Source: Nemania diffusa (taxonomy: Eukaryota > Ascomycota > Sordariomycetes > Xylariales > Xylariaceae). From it: a DNA stretch of 64,000 bases. Shown in pieces: positions 1 through 10,662 of the stretch. Each line of letters starts with the position of its first letter. Positions within the stretch are counted from its first letter, which is position 1. The stretch lies in the NCBI GenBank assembly GCA_038501195.1, contig JBBPUQ010000001.1, positions 6,572,001 to 6,636,000 on the forward strand, read 5' to 3'. The notes below the pieces were generated by a model that did not search any database, was not told the origin of the DNA, and saw nothing but the letters and a program-made list of their open reading frames with translations. Made by a program: the position numbers and the translations under genes.

Positions 1-14
1 TCAAACCGGGAGCG

Positions 15-1438
15 ATGGACCGACTAGGCGAGGACTTTGTCTTCGTTGACTACGAGGATGTTATCATTGAGGTTCAACCTACGCAGCCAGAACTTCTCCG
101 CAAGATCAGCGACTTCATTGATAGCGCTTCAAAGGAGCTATGGGAGGTCAATAAGACAATCCACGACAACCCCGAGTTGGGATTCGAAGAATTCATTGCC
201 CATGAGACGTTAACGAAGTTCATGGTGAGCCGGGGTGGGTGGACGGTGACCCCCTCCGCGTACGGCTTAGCGACCGCGTGGGTCGCCGTCTTCGATAGCG
301 GCAAGAAGGGGCCTATTGTCTCGTTTAATGTGGAGATGGGTACGTTATAAGTGTGTCGTTATCGCAACCTTTGGGCGATACTAACGAATTGAAATAGATG
401 CATTGGAGGGCATCGGACACGCCTGTGGCCATAATCTCATCGCGACCGCATCGGTGGCAGGAGGTCTAGCAGTCGCCGAGATACTAAAGCAGGGCGAACT
501 AGGCGGTAAAGTGGTGCTCTTCGGGACGCCTGCAGAAGAAGGTGAGCTGTCCAACCCTTACCATCATGACAATGGATTATTGTTTACTGATCGCTCATCG
601 GTACATAGGCGGTGGAGGGAAGATCAAGCTGCTGGAGGCCGGGGCGTACCGGGATTACAAGGTCGATATTAATCTGCTGTCTCATCCCGGTATCACGAAG
701 AACCACGCGCTCATGCGCACGTCGGCATATACGGCATTCAAAGTGGAATATTTCGGGCGCGAAGCCCACGCGGCTGCCAACCCGTGGCTGGGAATCAATG
801 CCTTGGATGCACTGATAACCGCATATAACGCCATCTCGGTGCTCCGGCAGCAGACGATGCCAGGTGATGTGATACAGGGCAATATCACCGACGGTGGCTT
901 GCGCCCCAACATCATACACGCATACACGGCGGGCGGCTTTGTTGTGCGGGCAGACACGCAGGGCAGACTGCGCGAGCTCACAAAGAAGGTGGAGGCTTGC
1001 TTCGAGGCCGGGGCGAGTGCCACAGGGGCCACGCTCAAGATGACGCCCATCCAGGCGTACGCCGACCATGTCCCCAACCGCCTGCTCGCAGACCGCTACC
1101 GCCAGCACTTCAACCAGCTCTCCCCGCCCGACCTCATACCCAACAACCCGGAGGTAGATGAGATCGAAGGGCGCACAATGGCCAGCACGGACCAGGGGAA
1201 CATCAGCTATGCCATGCCGAGTCTCAATGTCGGGTTCTCGATCCCTGCTGGTCCAGGGGGTGCTGGGCCTCATAACCCTGGATTCGCAAAGGCGGCAGGG
1301 ACAAAGCTTGCATTTGAGAACTGCCTCCGTGTTGGCAAAGCCATGGCTGCTGTGGCGGTTGATGTGCTGGGCGACCTCGATCTCCTCGATGAGGTGAAGA
1401 GAGAATGGAAGGAAGACATCCGACAGAAATCTCTATGA
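15..1438 (+). CDS. M20 family amidohydrolase (PM20D2-like peptidase/dipeptidase)
   Basis: Metal-dependent amidohydrolase of peptidase family M20, subfamily D, resembling PM20D2. Model: exons 15-339, 398-541 and 609-1438. Both introns have GT-AG ends and close in phase 1, and the first carries CTAAC at 381-385. The product is about 433 residues, the usual family length. Visible family motifs are GHACGHN, the Glu pair in AEEGGGGK that is rebuilt exactly across intron 2, the GREAHAAANPW segment of the dimerisation/lid domain, and a late GPHNPGF His. These are the metal-ligand and catalytic positions expected for M20. No signal peptide is seen, so it is probably cytosolic. The frame is open upstream to the window edge, so ATG 15 may be internal and the N-terminus slightly longer. 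Family is firm; the substrate (dipeptide, beta-alanyl-lysine type or acyl amino acid) cannot be read from sequence. Confidence 0.88.
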
Positions 1439-2115
1439 TATGGTGGTCTAATATCTGTTTTCTAGAAAGACGATTTTCTCGGTGGACAGACACATCATAT
1501 CGATCTACCGACCTCCATACCATCGTAGAACCAATCTCATGAATGATATCGCTAGTTTCAATCGCATGATGTTACTGTGTAAGCTTAGAGACATGATATA
1601 CACTGACTTTACACAATACCTAATTACATAAGGTACTTACTGCCACATTATTCTTATAAGAGAATATAGGGAAAGTGAGTATGCTTAGTCACGTGGCGAG
1701 AGTGGGAGACATCGGAACTGCTTTGAATGTTTGATTGTCCCGCCACGGGAGATAAGACCGATAAGACTGATAAGTTACTGCTGTCGCGCTCTGTATAATT
1801 CCGTCTCAGGAACAGTTGATGTTGCTGCCGCTCCGAAACTGCAACACAACTGAATAGTTGACACTATTCCGTGGCCAATATATTACATACAATCCTTTAT
1901 TCGTGGTGCCTTGGTTTCCGCGTTGTACAATGTCATCATCTGCATTTTCATAGCCGTTTGTCTCTTAACTACCTCTGGGGTTGTTGTTATAAGCCGGGGT
2001 GCCTCCGTCTTCCGACCCTCCCTTGCGCTGAATAGGTACTTCCTTATATATATTCACGCTGCCTTGGCGATCAGCTCGCAATAGCGATCCTCTCTTGGAG
2101 TTGCCTCAATTCGCC
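1439..2115. other. intergenic spacer, no gene seen
   Basis: 677 bases with stops in all frames. It holds the terminator side of the M20 gene and the promoter side of the next gene, both on the plus strand. A TATATATA-like stretch at about 2045-2053 lies about 65 bases before the next ATG. No RNA gene or repeat recognised. Confidence 0.6.
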
Positions 2116-4440
2116 ATGGCAAAGAAAAACAAGAAATCAGCGGCCGGCGAGTCCCCCGCCGAGACAAACCAGACCTTGCCACCAACCTCGACGAGCTCCA
2201 AGAACAGCAAAGCCGCTTCCTCTTCCGCTTCCTCTACGCCCTCCCTCTCCGCCTCGGCCCTCGTGATATGTAGGAACAAGTGAGTCTTGGACCCAGTCTA
2301 CTATGGTGGTTTCACTTAAGAGGTTATGTACCTTGATCGCATGATTGTTTTTCTGTATACATGCTAACTTTGACTTCTTTTTTGTAGGCATTGGCGATAC
2401 ATATCTTCATTTCACGGACCATGGCTTCAATTACCCGTCGAGGTCCTCGAAACCCTGGCAAATGCGAACTACTATATGCCCCTCCCGCGACCCGTCGATC
2501 CGGCCGTATTCTACGATTTGGTTAAGATACGGCAGCTCGTCGACGGTGCTACAGATCTCGCGGTGCGCGCCGCGAATGGTGTCGCCTCTTCTGCCTTGTC
2601 CAATTCGCTTGCTGGTGGCGCTGCGCATCACATGCAAGCGCTGGGGCTGGGATTTGGTAACCCTGGAGGTGCGAAGCTCAGTCCAGAGAGGAGGTTTCGC
2701 ATGCGGGAGCAGGCAACCCAGAAGCTGTCGCGCGCTTATCACCTCGACGAGATCGCTTCGAGCGTCGCAACCATGCAGTCGACATCGACACTTGAGAACG
2801 TAGCTGGTCTCGTTCTACAGCGGTCGCCTCATGATGCAGACGCGAACTACGTACACTTCTTTCACGAAAAGATACCGTCTAGGCAACTAGCCGAGTGTAC
2901 AGATTTGCGCGCTTTGGATATGATCATTGGACAGCGGCCCTCAGACTGCGAGCCTTTGCGGACACGTGCCATTGTCCGAATGTTTAAAGAGGATTTTGAA
3001 GGAGCTGCGCTAGATCTTACTACAGCATTAAGCGGCTGTCGCCTGAACCGACCCCATAGACCACCTACAGAGGAATCTATGCAACTAGAGCGTAGGACGG
3101 GGAGGCGCCGAGATAATCCTCCCCTCGATGAGGCAGATCAACCGAGCAGTACGGAAGTACAGTTGTTATTCCAGCGGGCGGGCTGCTACTTGACGCTGGC
3201 ATGCGATCATGTCGAGTTCGCATTATCGAGGGATCGTCGCGGACAGACCGGTGAACCATCGAACGGTACCAACGGCGCCAGCAGTACAAATGGGAACGGG
3301 CCTACAGAAGGCGAAGGTCTTCCTAATAGTACAATACCTCAACCTGGAGACCAAGGGCCTACTCGGAGGCAGCTTGAGAGTAGGAAAACAGTGCGGTTAT
3401 ACGCAAAGCGTGCTTTACGGGACTATATGGAATACCTCAAACACTTCCACTATTCACCCAACTTGCCAATTGAAGTATCCGACGACTTCAGCCGTCAGGT
3501 GAACCAGGCGACTCACCGGAGTAAGAGGTATTACGGGCAATCTCGTTGGACTTCCCAAGACCCAAATAGCCCAACTAGCAGTTCAGTCGGTCATACTGTT
3601 TACCCCTTGGCGACGTTGTTCTCTGCCACACCGCCCGCGGATCTTCCCCCTTATCCGTCTACCGATATTGTACATCCTGCGTCTGCGCTGAACGCTGTTG
3701 GTGCCGTGGAAACAACAACCGAAGTTGTAACATATCATCCGCTGCTTACCGATGCATTGCACTCTCTTCTCCTTTGCCATACTCTCGTGCAAACGTCGAC
3801 CAAAGAACTTCAGAGGCATGCATATATGGTAGCCCGCCTCGCTCGACTAGCCGACGGTTATCCGGTCTTTCAGGCCAGTAGATCACCTGCTCGTGCGGAT
3901 TGGATAGAAGTACTGCGTCGAGCAGATAACTGGATCGAACTTGCGTCAAGTTGGGAAGCCCTCTGTGCCCCTGCTCCGCTTCCCGTACCGCCGCCGCCGC
4001 CGCCTACGAACAGTCTGTCGGCTGCTACGACGGGCGTTAATGCTTTATCTATCACGGGCCCAGCTAGCCCTACGGAGACGGATGAGCAGCGCAAGGAGCG
4101 ATTAAGACACCAAGCCATCATCGAGGCGTTAGAGGATGAGCGCGTTAACGACGAGGCTAGCTTTAAGGCGGCAATCCTCGCTCGACAGAAACGCGCCGAG
4201 GCAGACCAAGCTACGACAAGCTCTAATAATACGTCCCCTAATACAAGCGCCGCTCCCAAGCGATGGGCCGTCGACGATGGCAGGGAGTACCCCATTTTGA
4301 CTGAGCGTGCTGAGGCCGTCGCGCACTGGATCCGTGAAGCACCAGCGGTGTCTGGCACAGGCACCGGCAAGCGCAAGAAGAAGCCGGCGACTAAGAAGGC
4401 ATCATCGATCGAGAAAGAAGATGAACCCAAGCCTGAGTGA
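2116..4440 (+). CDS. conserved ascomycete protein of unknown function (TPR-like helical, basic C-terminus)
   Basis: Two-exon gene: 2116-2279 and 2388-4440, intron of 108 bases with GCTAAC at 2363-2368, product 738 residues. The start is the ATG at 2116 in a good context (gccATGG) followed by a Lys-rich MAKKNKK segment. The splice yields a continuous RNKHWRYISSFHGPWLQLP region, strongly conserved in my memory of Pezizomycotina proteins often labelled 'histidine kinase group protein', a name with no functional support here: I see no H-box, ATPase or receiver motif. The middle (about residues 150-330) is Arg/Leu-rich and helical with TPR-like spacing (paired segments such as CEPLRTRAIVRMFKEDFEGA). 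Later come low-complexity Ser/Thr/Asn and Pro-rich linkers and a basic tail GKRKKKPATKK that could be nuclear targeting. Function unknown; conservation is recalled, not searched. Confidence 0.8.
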
Positions 4441-6925
4441 GCCTGTGCGTATCCATATGTGAGTGACCCTAGTGGATCAAGCAGGGATCCCCTATATACC
4501 TATCCCGGTCTGTATGAAGTGCATTATAAAAGTTACTTGTACATAGGCAGTATACTTCCATAGCGCTATATGCCGTGTGCGATTATGTGAGCAGCTTGGA
4601 GTCGTCAAATAAAAAAAACCGCCTGTCAGTACCTTTACGGTCTATTTACTCCTACCAGGCCACGCGGCTTTTCTCCATTGTCATCCGTCTTCGAATGCCT
4701 CAAGTGGTACATATCTACCACTCTACATAGTGTGTGTTTTAGGTAGTCCCATTACTTCTTGTGGTCCGCAACCCTACCCGGATTAGGAAATCGGAGGGGG
4801 CTACCGCATTGCCGTGTTAAGGTTCCACTGCCGAGATAATCTCAAGCTGCACTGTTAACACGGTCCCAGTAATACCAAATCGTGTTCTGGAAATCTACTG
4901 TCAAGCCTCTTGCGTCACTTGAAGGCAGGGCATCTGGTATACACTTCACGACCCCGTCGAGTATGCCAAGATTAGAACTAGAGTAGATTCTTCGGGTAGG
5001 CTGCCCGTGGCCAACGGGTCTATGTACTACAAATACCTACATCTCCATGTTGTCATGACGATACTGTCATGCAACATTGTAGGAACCAGCATCCAAGCGC
5101 CCTTTTGCGTGCGTTGATTTTCGCTAAAGATAGCGCGATGAGGCCCCAGGCCAACACTGCGCCCACGAGTCAATATAGTAGGTGTCTATCTACAGAATAA
5201 CTATCTTGATCCCGGCCTACGAACCACCCGTTCCCGGCTCGCCTATCGTGTAACTTGGGTTCCGCGCTGTTCTTGGCTTTCGACCCATCCTTGACAGGAT
5301 CTATCGACGAATCGGCTTCCGAGCCCAGGCCTCCTGCCACGGTGTGGCGAACGACCCAAGGATCTTGTTTCATGATACACCGTCTAGGAATCGAATCTGT
5401 CATCCTTCAATCATATTTTTATCCGATCACCCGTTGAAATACCTGGGTTCTGTTGTGATATGTACGTATGTAGGAGTGATTAATTAATTAATTAATTACT
5501 TATGCGACTTTACTTCTGGGATGCTGCTATTTGTCATCTGGTGTTATCTCTCCATCTGGTATTCCATGGATAGCAATGTGGAAATCTCCATGAGAGCATG
5601 TAAATGATTGGATCTGGCATTGGTATCGTGGACCGTGTATCCGGACGAGTTCAAGTAATGAGGAGGCTGCCTCGATTATGCCTCGCTCGAATTATCGAAT
5701 TGCGAATTACGAATTCTCCAAAGCCAACCTGCCAACTTAGGGAGCCTCGTGCGAGGTGTGGTTGGCGATGATGTTGTCTTAGACTCAGGACTGAAATTAA
5801 CTGCATCACTTGGCATCAGCCTCTGCGCGCTCTCCACTTGCCACACAATTTCATTTACAAGATGGGGCGAGTATTTCCCACCAGCCAGGTCGCATAAATG
5901 AAGAGAACACCAGCTACCCGGCTCCTCAGGGCTCGTCATGCGGGGGATCCGTTCCTTTTCGGACGACTCCTACCCTACTGCGGAGTAACCCTGCGAAAAT
6001 CGGGGAAGCGATCGTCATCCACACTTGCCCCCTTGGACGAGGCAATGGAACCAGACGGGCGGTCGACTTCTCGGTTTTGCATGATGGTGGTCTTGGGGAC
6101 GATAGTGATGGGAAGATAGCTGGCGTGGCATGGCTACAGTAGAGAGAGTCGTAAGCGTGGGTTTATGATTATGGCCCTCCCGAAAACCCTTGCGTATGTA
6201 AGTACATAAGCGCTCTGACCTGACGCTTGACCCTCTGGCGGTCCTTAGTCGCATTCGGCCAACTTCCTCCGTTGCGTTTGGGGAAAAGCCTCCAATGAGC
6301 GGCTGACCGTGAAACCCACTCCGGTACGCTTGATCGTAGCTATGTAGGTCTATTGTATTGTACATACAGTATCTCTGCTTGTCAGAGTCAAGCCGCCGCT
6401 CCGGCCCCTCTGCTGCTCAGCGAGCGTGAGCGTGGGCGTGGGCGGTTGTCCAGCCTCAGGGGGTTCGCGGGGCAAAAAAGACTATCTACGGCACGTGAAT
6501 GGGCGTCTACGTCCCATTCTCATCTTGGCTTAGCCACGTATGAGCGGGCAGGATAGAGCGATGGTCCTGCCCCTTATGATCATGTCGGACTTTGTCGCTG
6601 AGAGGTGAATCCGCTCATTCGCCCCCCCATCAAAGACGAGGTTTGCGGCCCGCCAGCCGTGGCTTCACCCCACCAAGAGCCTTTCCAAGGCCAGATTCGG
6701 CGCCCCGTCCCTCCAGATTCTGGAAATGGTAGATCAATGATCTGAGGAGCCAAGGCGATAGGGTGGCGATGAGGGTCGTGGGACAAACACAGAGACATCT
6801 GTGCTCCGGAGGGGGCCAATATTGATATATAAGACCACGGTCTCGCAATCCTCTCGAGATACTTTTATGATTCCACCACAGCAGTCATCTAGTCTAGTCC
6901 TCCCTCGACCAGAGCCACTTCACCA
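4441..6925. other. long intergenic region with TTAA microsatellite
   Basis: About 2.5 kb with only short, non-persuasive reading frames on both strands. A (TTAA)n microsatellite lies at 5480-5498. A G-rich degenerate repeat (gagcgtgagcgtgggcgtgggcgg) lies around 6421-6444. The last 400 bases are the promoter of the GH7 gene and are listed separately. I see no tRNA, transposase or repeat ends. Confidence 0.5.
6467..6832 (+). promoter_or_regulatory. GH7 promoter: TATA box, CCAAT box and candidate Xyr1/CreA sites
   Basis: TATATAA at 6826-6832 lies about 96 bases before the GH7 ATG, with CCAAT at 6816-6820 just upstream. TTAGCC at 6530-6535 is the reverse of GGCTAA, the core bound by the cellulase/xylanase activator Xyr1/XlnR, inside a GGCTTAGCC near-palindrome at 6527-6535. 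GCGGGG at 6467-6472 and CCCCAC at 6668-6673 (GTGGGG on the other strand) fit the CreA/Cre1 consensus SYGGRG. Such short sites occur often by chance, but their presence before a cellulase gene fits induction by cellulose breakdown products and glucose repression. Confidence 0.5.
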
Positions 6926-6927
6926 CA

Positions 6928-8427
6928 ATGCACATGCACAGCAAAATCGCCGCAGTCGCCGCCCTCGTGGCCACTGCCAAAGCCCAGTGCGCCGCCACGC
7001 TCACGACCGAGACCCATCCCTCCCTGACATGGCAGCAGTGCTCGGCCGGCGGTAGCTGCAGCACCGTTAACGGCAAGGTCACCATTGACGCCAACTGGCG
7101 ATGGGTCCACGACTCCTCGGGAACCAACTGCTACACCGGCAACGAGTGGGACACGACGCGTTGTACTGACGCCACCTCGTGCGCCTCCAAGTGCTGTGTC
7201 GACGGCGCTGACTACTCCGGAACTTACGGTATCACCACCTCGGGCAACCAGCTCAACCTCAAGTTCGTCACCCAGGGACCTTACAGCAAGAACATCGGTA
7301 GCCGAACGTACCTCATGGCCAGCGACACGGCCTACCAGGGCTTCAAGCTCCTCGGCAACGAGTTCACCTTCGATGTCGATGTTTCCAACCTACCGTAAGT
7401 GGCCCTTGAATTTACATCACAAGAAAAAAAGGAATGTAGAGAGGTCGTGATCTAACTAAGTCGACAGATGCGGCCTGAACGGTGCCCTATACTTCGTCTC
7501 CATGGACCTCGACGGTGGTGTTTCCAAGTTCCCCAGCAACACTGCCGGCGCCAAATACGGTACCGGTTACTGTGATTCCCAGTGCCCCCGCGATCTCAAG
7601 TTCATCGGCGGCCAGGTAAGCCTACTACGCCCCCAACCACGAAGAAAACACAGGCAGGAACCCGACTGACTGACAATAACCAGGCCAACGTCGCCGGCTG
7701 GACCCCCTCCAGCAACGACGCCAACTCGGGCACGGGCAACATGGGCGCCTGCTGCGCCGAGATGGACATCTGGGAGGCGAACTCGTTCTCGACGGCCTAC
7801 ACGCCGCACCCCTGCACCAACTCGGCCTACCACGCGTGCTCGGGCGACAACTGCGGCGGCACGTACTCGGCGGACCGGTACGCGGGCGACTGCGACCCGG
7901 ACGGGTGCGACTTCAACAGCTTCCGGCAGGGCAACACGGCCTTCTACGGCGCCGGGCAGACCGTCGACACGACCAAGAAGCTGACCGTCGTCACGCAGTT
8001 CCTGACCTCGGGCGGCCAGCTGAGCGAGATCAAGCGCTTCTACGTCCAGAACGGCAAGGTCATCCCCAACAGCCAGAGCACCATCTCCGGCGTGTCCGGC
8101 AACTCCATCACGACGTCGTACTGCAACGCGCAGAAGACGGCGTTCGGCGACACCAACATCTTCAGCCAGCGGGGCGGCCTCGCGGGCATGGGAAGCGCCC
8201 TGGCCGGCAACATGGTGCTGGTCATGTCCCTCTGGGACGACCATGCGGCGGACATGCTCTGGCTCGACTCTACGTACCCCGTCGGCTCGACTGCGGCGGG
8301 CGCCAAGCGTGGTACTTGCGCTACTACTTCGGGTGTGCCCAGCGATGTCGAGTCCAACACGCCCAACGCGAGCGTCGCGTACTCGAACATCAAGTTCGGC
8401 CCCATCAACTCCACCTTCACGCAGTAG
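6928..8427 (+). CDS. secreted GH7 cellobiohydrolase (CBHI type), no CBM1
   Basis: Glycoside hydrolase family 7 exo-cellulase releasing cellobiose from reducing ends of cellulose chains. Exons 6928-7394, 7468-7615 and 7684-8427 give 452 residues; the introns are 73 and 68 bases. Residues 1-19 form a signal peptide ending AKA, leaving a mature N-terminal Gln typical of cyclised CBHI enzymes. The catalytic motif EMDIWEAN places the nucleophile, helper Asp and acid/base at Glu231, Asp233 and Glu236. The tunnel-loop segment [16 protein letters not shown] and the [10 protein letters not shown] and MLWLDSTYP blocks favour cellobiohydrolase over endoglucanase. The many cysteines match the disulphide-rich fold. 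The protein stops soon after SNIKFGPI, so there is no linker or cellulose-binding module. Coding bases are strongly GC-rich at third positions, as for a highly expressed gene. The gene stands alone with its own promoter. Confidence 0.95.
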
Positions 8428-10662
8428 ATAAGCTTAGCGACCGACCGGGGGGGATAGATCGGTGTATCTGCTCAGGTGTATATGTCTATCTTGCTCTGGC
8501 TTGTCTGGTACTTCTGCCATGGACGCCCACACGCCCCTTCTATGGGGTAAATAGAAAGAGAATGGGTGTGATGGTTGGAAGATGAAGGAAAAGTCGGGTC
8601 TCCTCTGCGCGCTTTCTTGTATATAGTTCTCCATCTTGAACCCCCCTGCATTCATTGATCTGCGCTTGACGAGTTTCTGTCGAGAGCGGTCTTTGACTAC
8701 CCCAGTACATAAAATATGCATATTTAGTGTTCCTACTCTATTGTTGTTGTTCGGATGTGACCCTGTCTTGTCTACCACTGCATCGATGACTGGTGGCAAT
8801 TTATGCTTAAGTTCCTAGCATGAACTGTGAGAAAGTGACATCGATATTTTACGTAAGCTCTAACACGGAGTTACAGAATCTAACCGTCGGCAATAGGTGC
8901 GATTAACTATATGCTTACGTACGCACCTGAATCTCAGGACATTATACTTTCATACGAATTGAGTTTATTTAACATGACTTATCAAACTTGATACATTCGC
9001 AGAATGTCCAAGTACACGAGGGAAAGTTTTTGCGTTCCCTTTGCGTCAAATATCGTTTCTGAAGTCTAACCCGAGAGCCAAATTGTTTCCGATGAAATAG
9101 GGAGATTTTTATTTAGGACTCTCATTGAAATTGGCTGTGTATATATCAAGAGGTTTTTTTTTATGCTAAATTGAAATAATTTCATAGAAGCGACATATCA
9201 GATATAAGCTCTTCATTTTGGTCTAATGAATTTCGTTTATGAGAATAATGATAGGGCTCAGTAGCTGGTTTCGGTACTAACTAAGAGTGCAGTGTACCTA
9301 AGTAAGAGTATATGTATATGGATAAACGAAAAAGTGACCTAAAATAAGAGATAATATGCATAAGTAAGCGAATTGGATACGAAGACTACATGGGAATATT
9401 ATAGTATTAGGGTTTCTGTTCGGTTAGGGAAACACAAAGTTTATGAGTTAAGGACTTATGTCTGAGAGATAATATGGTTAAAATAAGAGTTATGAATATT
9501 TATTGTTCACGAAACTGCCACTGCTGTTTATCCAGCTATAATAATAGTACTTAATATTAATGATCAACAGTCTGCAAATATAACTCCAATTAAACTACAA
9601 ACTAGTAACAAACTTCTTAACGCATCTTCGCGATTTCCTCCACGCAACCGCTGATACCTAGGCACGCCAGCTCATTTCAAAGACTAAGATGCCATCGCTG
9701 CATGCCAACTAATCGGGAAGAGGTTTTCTGTCTTTATGGTGACACACCTGTGGCAGACAAGCGGTTTCGATATTCCGCGGCTGTGACGTCAGAGAGAAGC
9801 TAGCTTGCCTATCTCTACATTTGTCTATGAGGGTATGAATGTAATAGAATTGAAGTCTATTGGTCGCAGCTTGTTGGTATCTATTGTAACGGTAGAGCTG
9901 GTATCTGTTCCTAGGTTGATGTACCTGCTAGCAACAGGGCGAGGGACAACACATTTTCGTGCACCGTGATCATCTCTCTATCTAGTATCGGATCGGACTC
10001 AGACCTCTGCGTCGTGGTGTGAGGACATCAAGACGTCTAATGAAGGGGGCATTCCTCTTATAACTCGGCGATTCCAGATAGCTGGGAACCCTTATTTTCG
10101 GCCACGGTAACGTCCTCCCCATGTGGCATCTCATGGCTCCTAGATGGCTACTTACTGTCAGTACCTAGCACATGACGTAAATAGGATATTCTTAGAAGTT
10201 AGCATTTAAGACGAATAGATATATGTTGACGTCACTAGTACCAACAGAGCAATTAACACAATTCACAGCTCGATAACACCTTAGACTTGCACTCCTTCCA
10301 GACAAGCAGAAAGCAGTAATTATGAATTATGCCTTCACCCAGCCACTCTCGGCCACATCTATTTACTCCTGCAACGTCCTCTGAAATTCCTGATGCTAGG
10401 CTCATAATAGAGCTACGTTTCTGCCAACTCTATACTCAGGTATGGCTAATGCTGGGGGCGAAATTAGATAAGATGGGGAAAAAGGGGTATTATGAACGTC
10501 CACTTGTAAATCCGATGGAAACCACAGCCATATAATAATGCATGAGTACGCTGGACGACCGGGGGTCCAGCTTGGTATAACCCGCCTTCAATTAACAGTT
10601 TACTTCCGTAGTGCGTAGAGACGATTCGTTGTGACGTTCGCCTGACAAGAAAGCCTCTCTAA
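8428..10662. other. AT-rich intergenic region, nothing recognised
   Basis: 2.2 kb between convergent genes (GH7 on plus, Vps9 on minus). The stretch 8.8-9.6 kb is visibly AT-rich and stop-saturated. I find no gene, RNA gene or terminal repeats. A mild RIP-like decay of old repeat DNA is possible but not shown. Confidence 0.45.

Noticed and set aside
584..1273. 229-codon antisense frame under the M20 gene
   Set aside because: Shadow of a well-supported amidohydrolase; composition is not protein-like.
5810..6142. 110-codon frame upstream of the GH7 promoter
   Set aside because: Low-quality composition, overlapped by other frames on both strands, no splice partner or conserved motif.
7567..8244. 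225-codon antisense frame under the GH7 exon 3
   Set aside because: Val/Arg/Ala-rich shadow caused by the strong GC3 bias of the GH7 gene; no start context or family.
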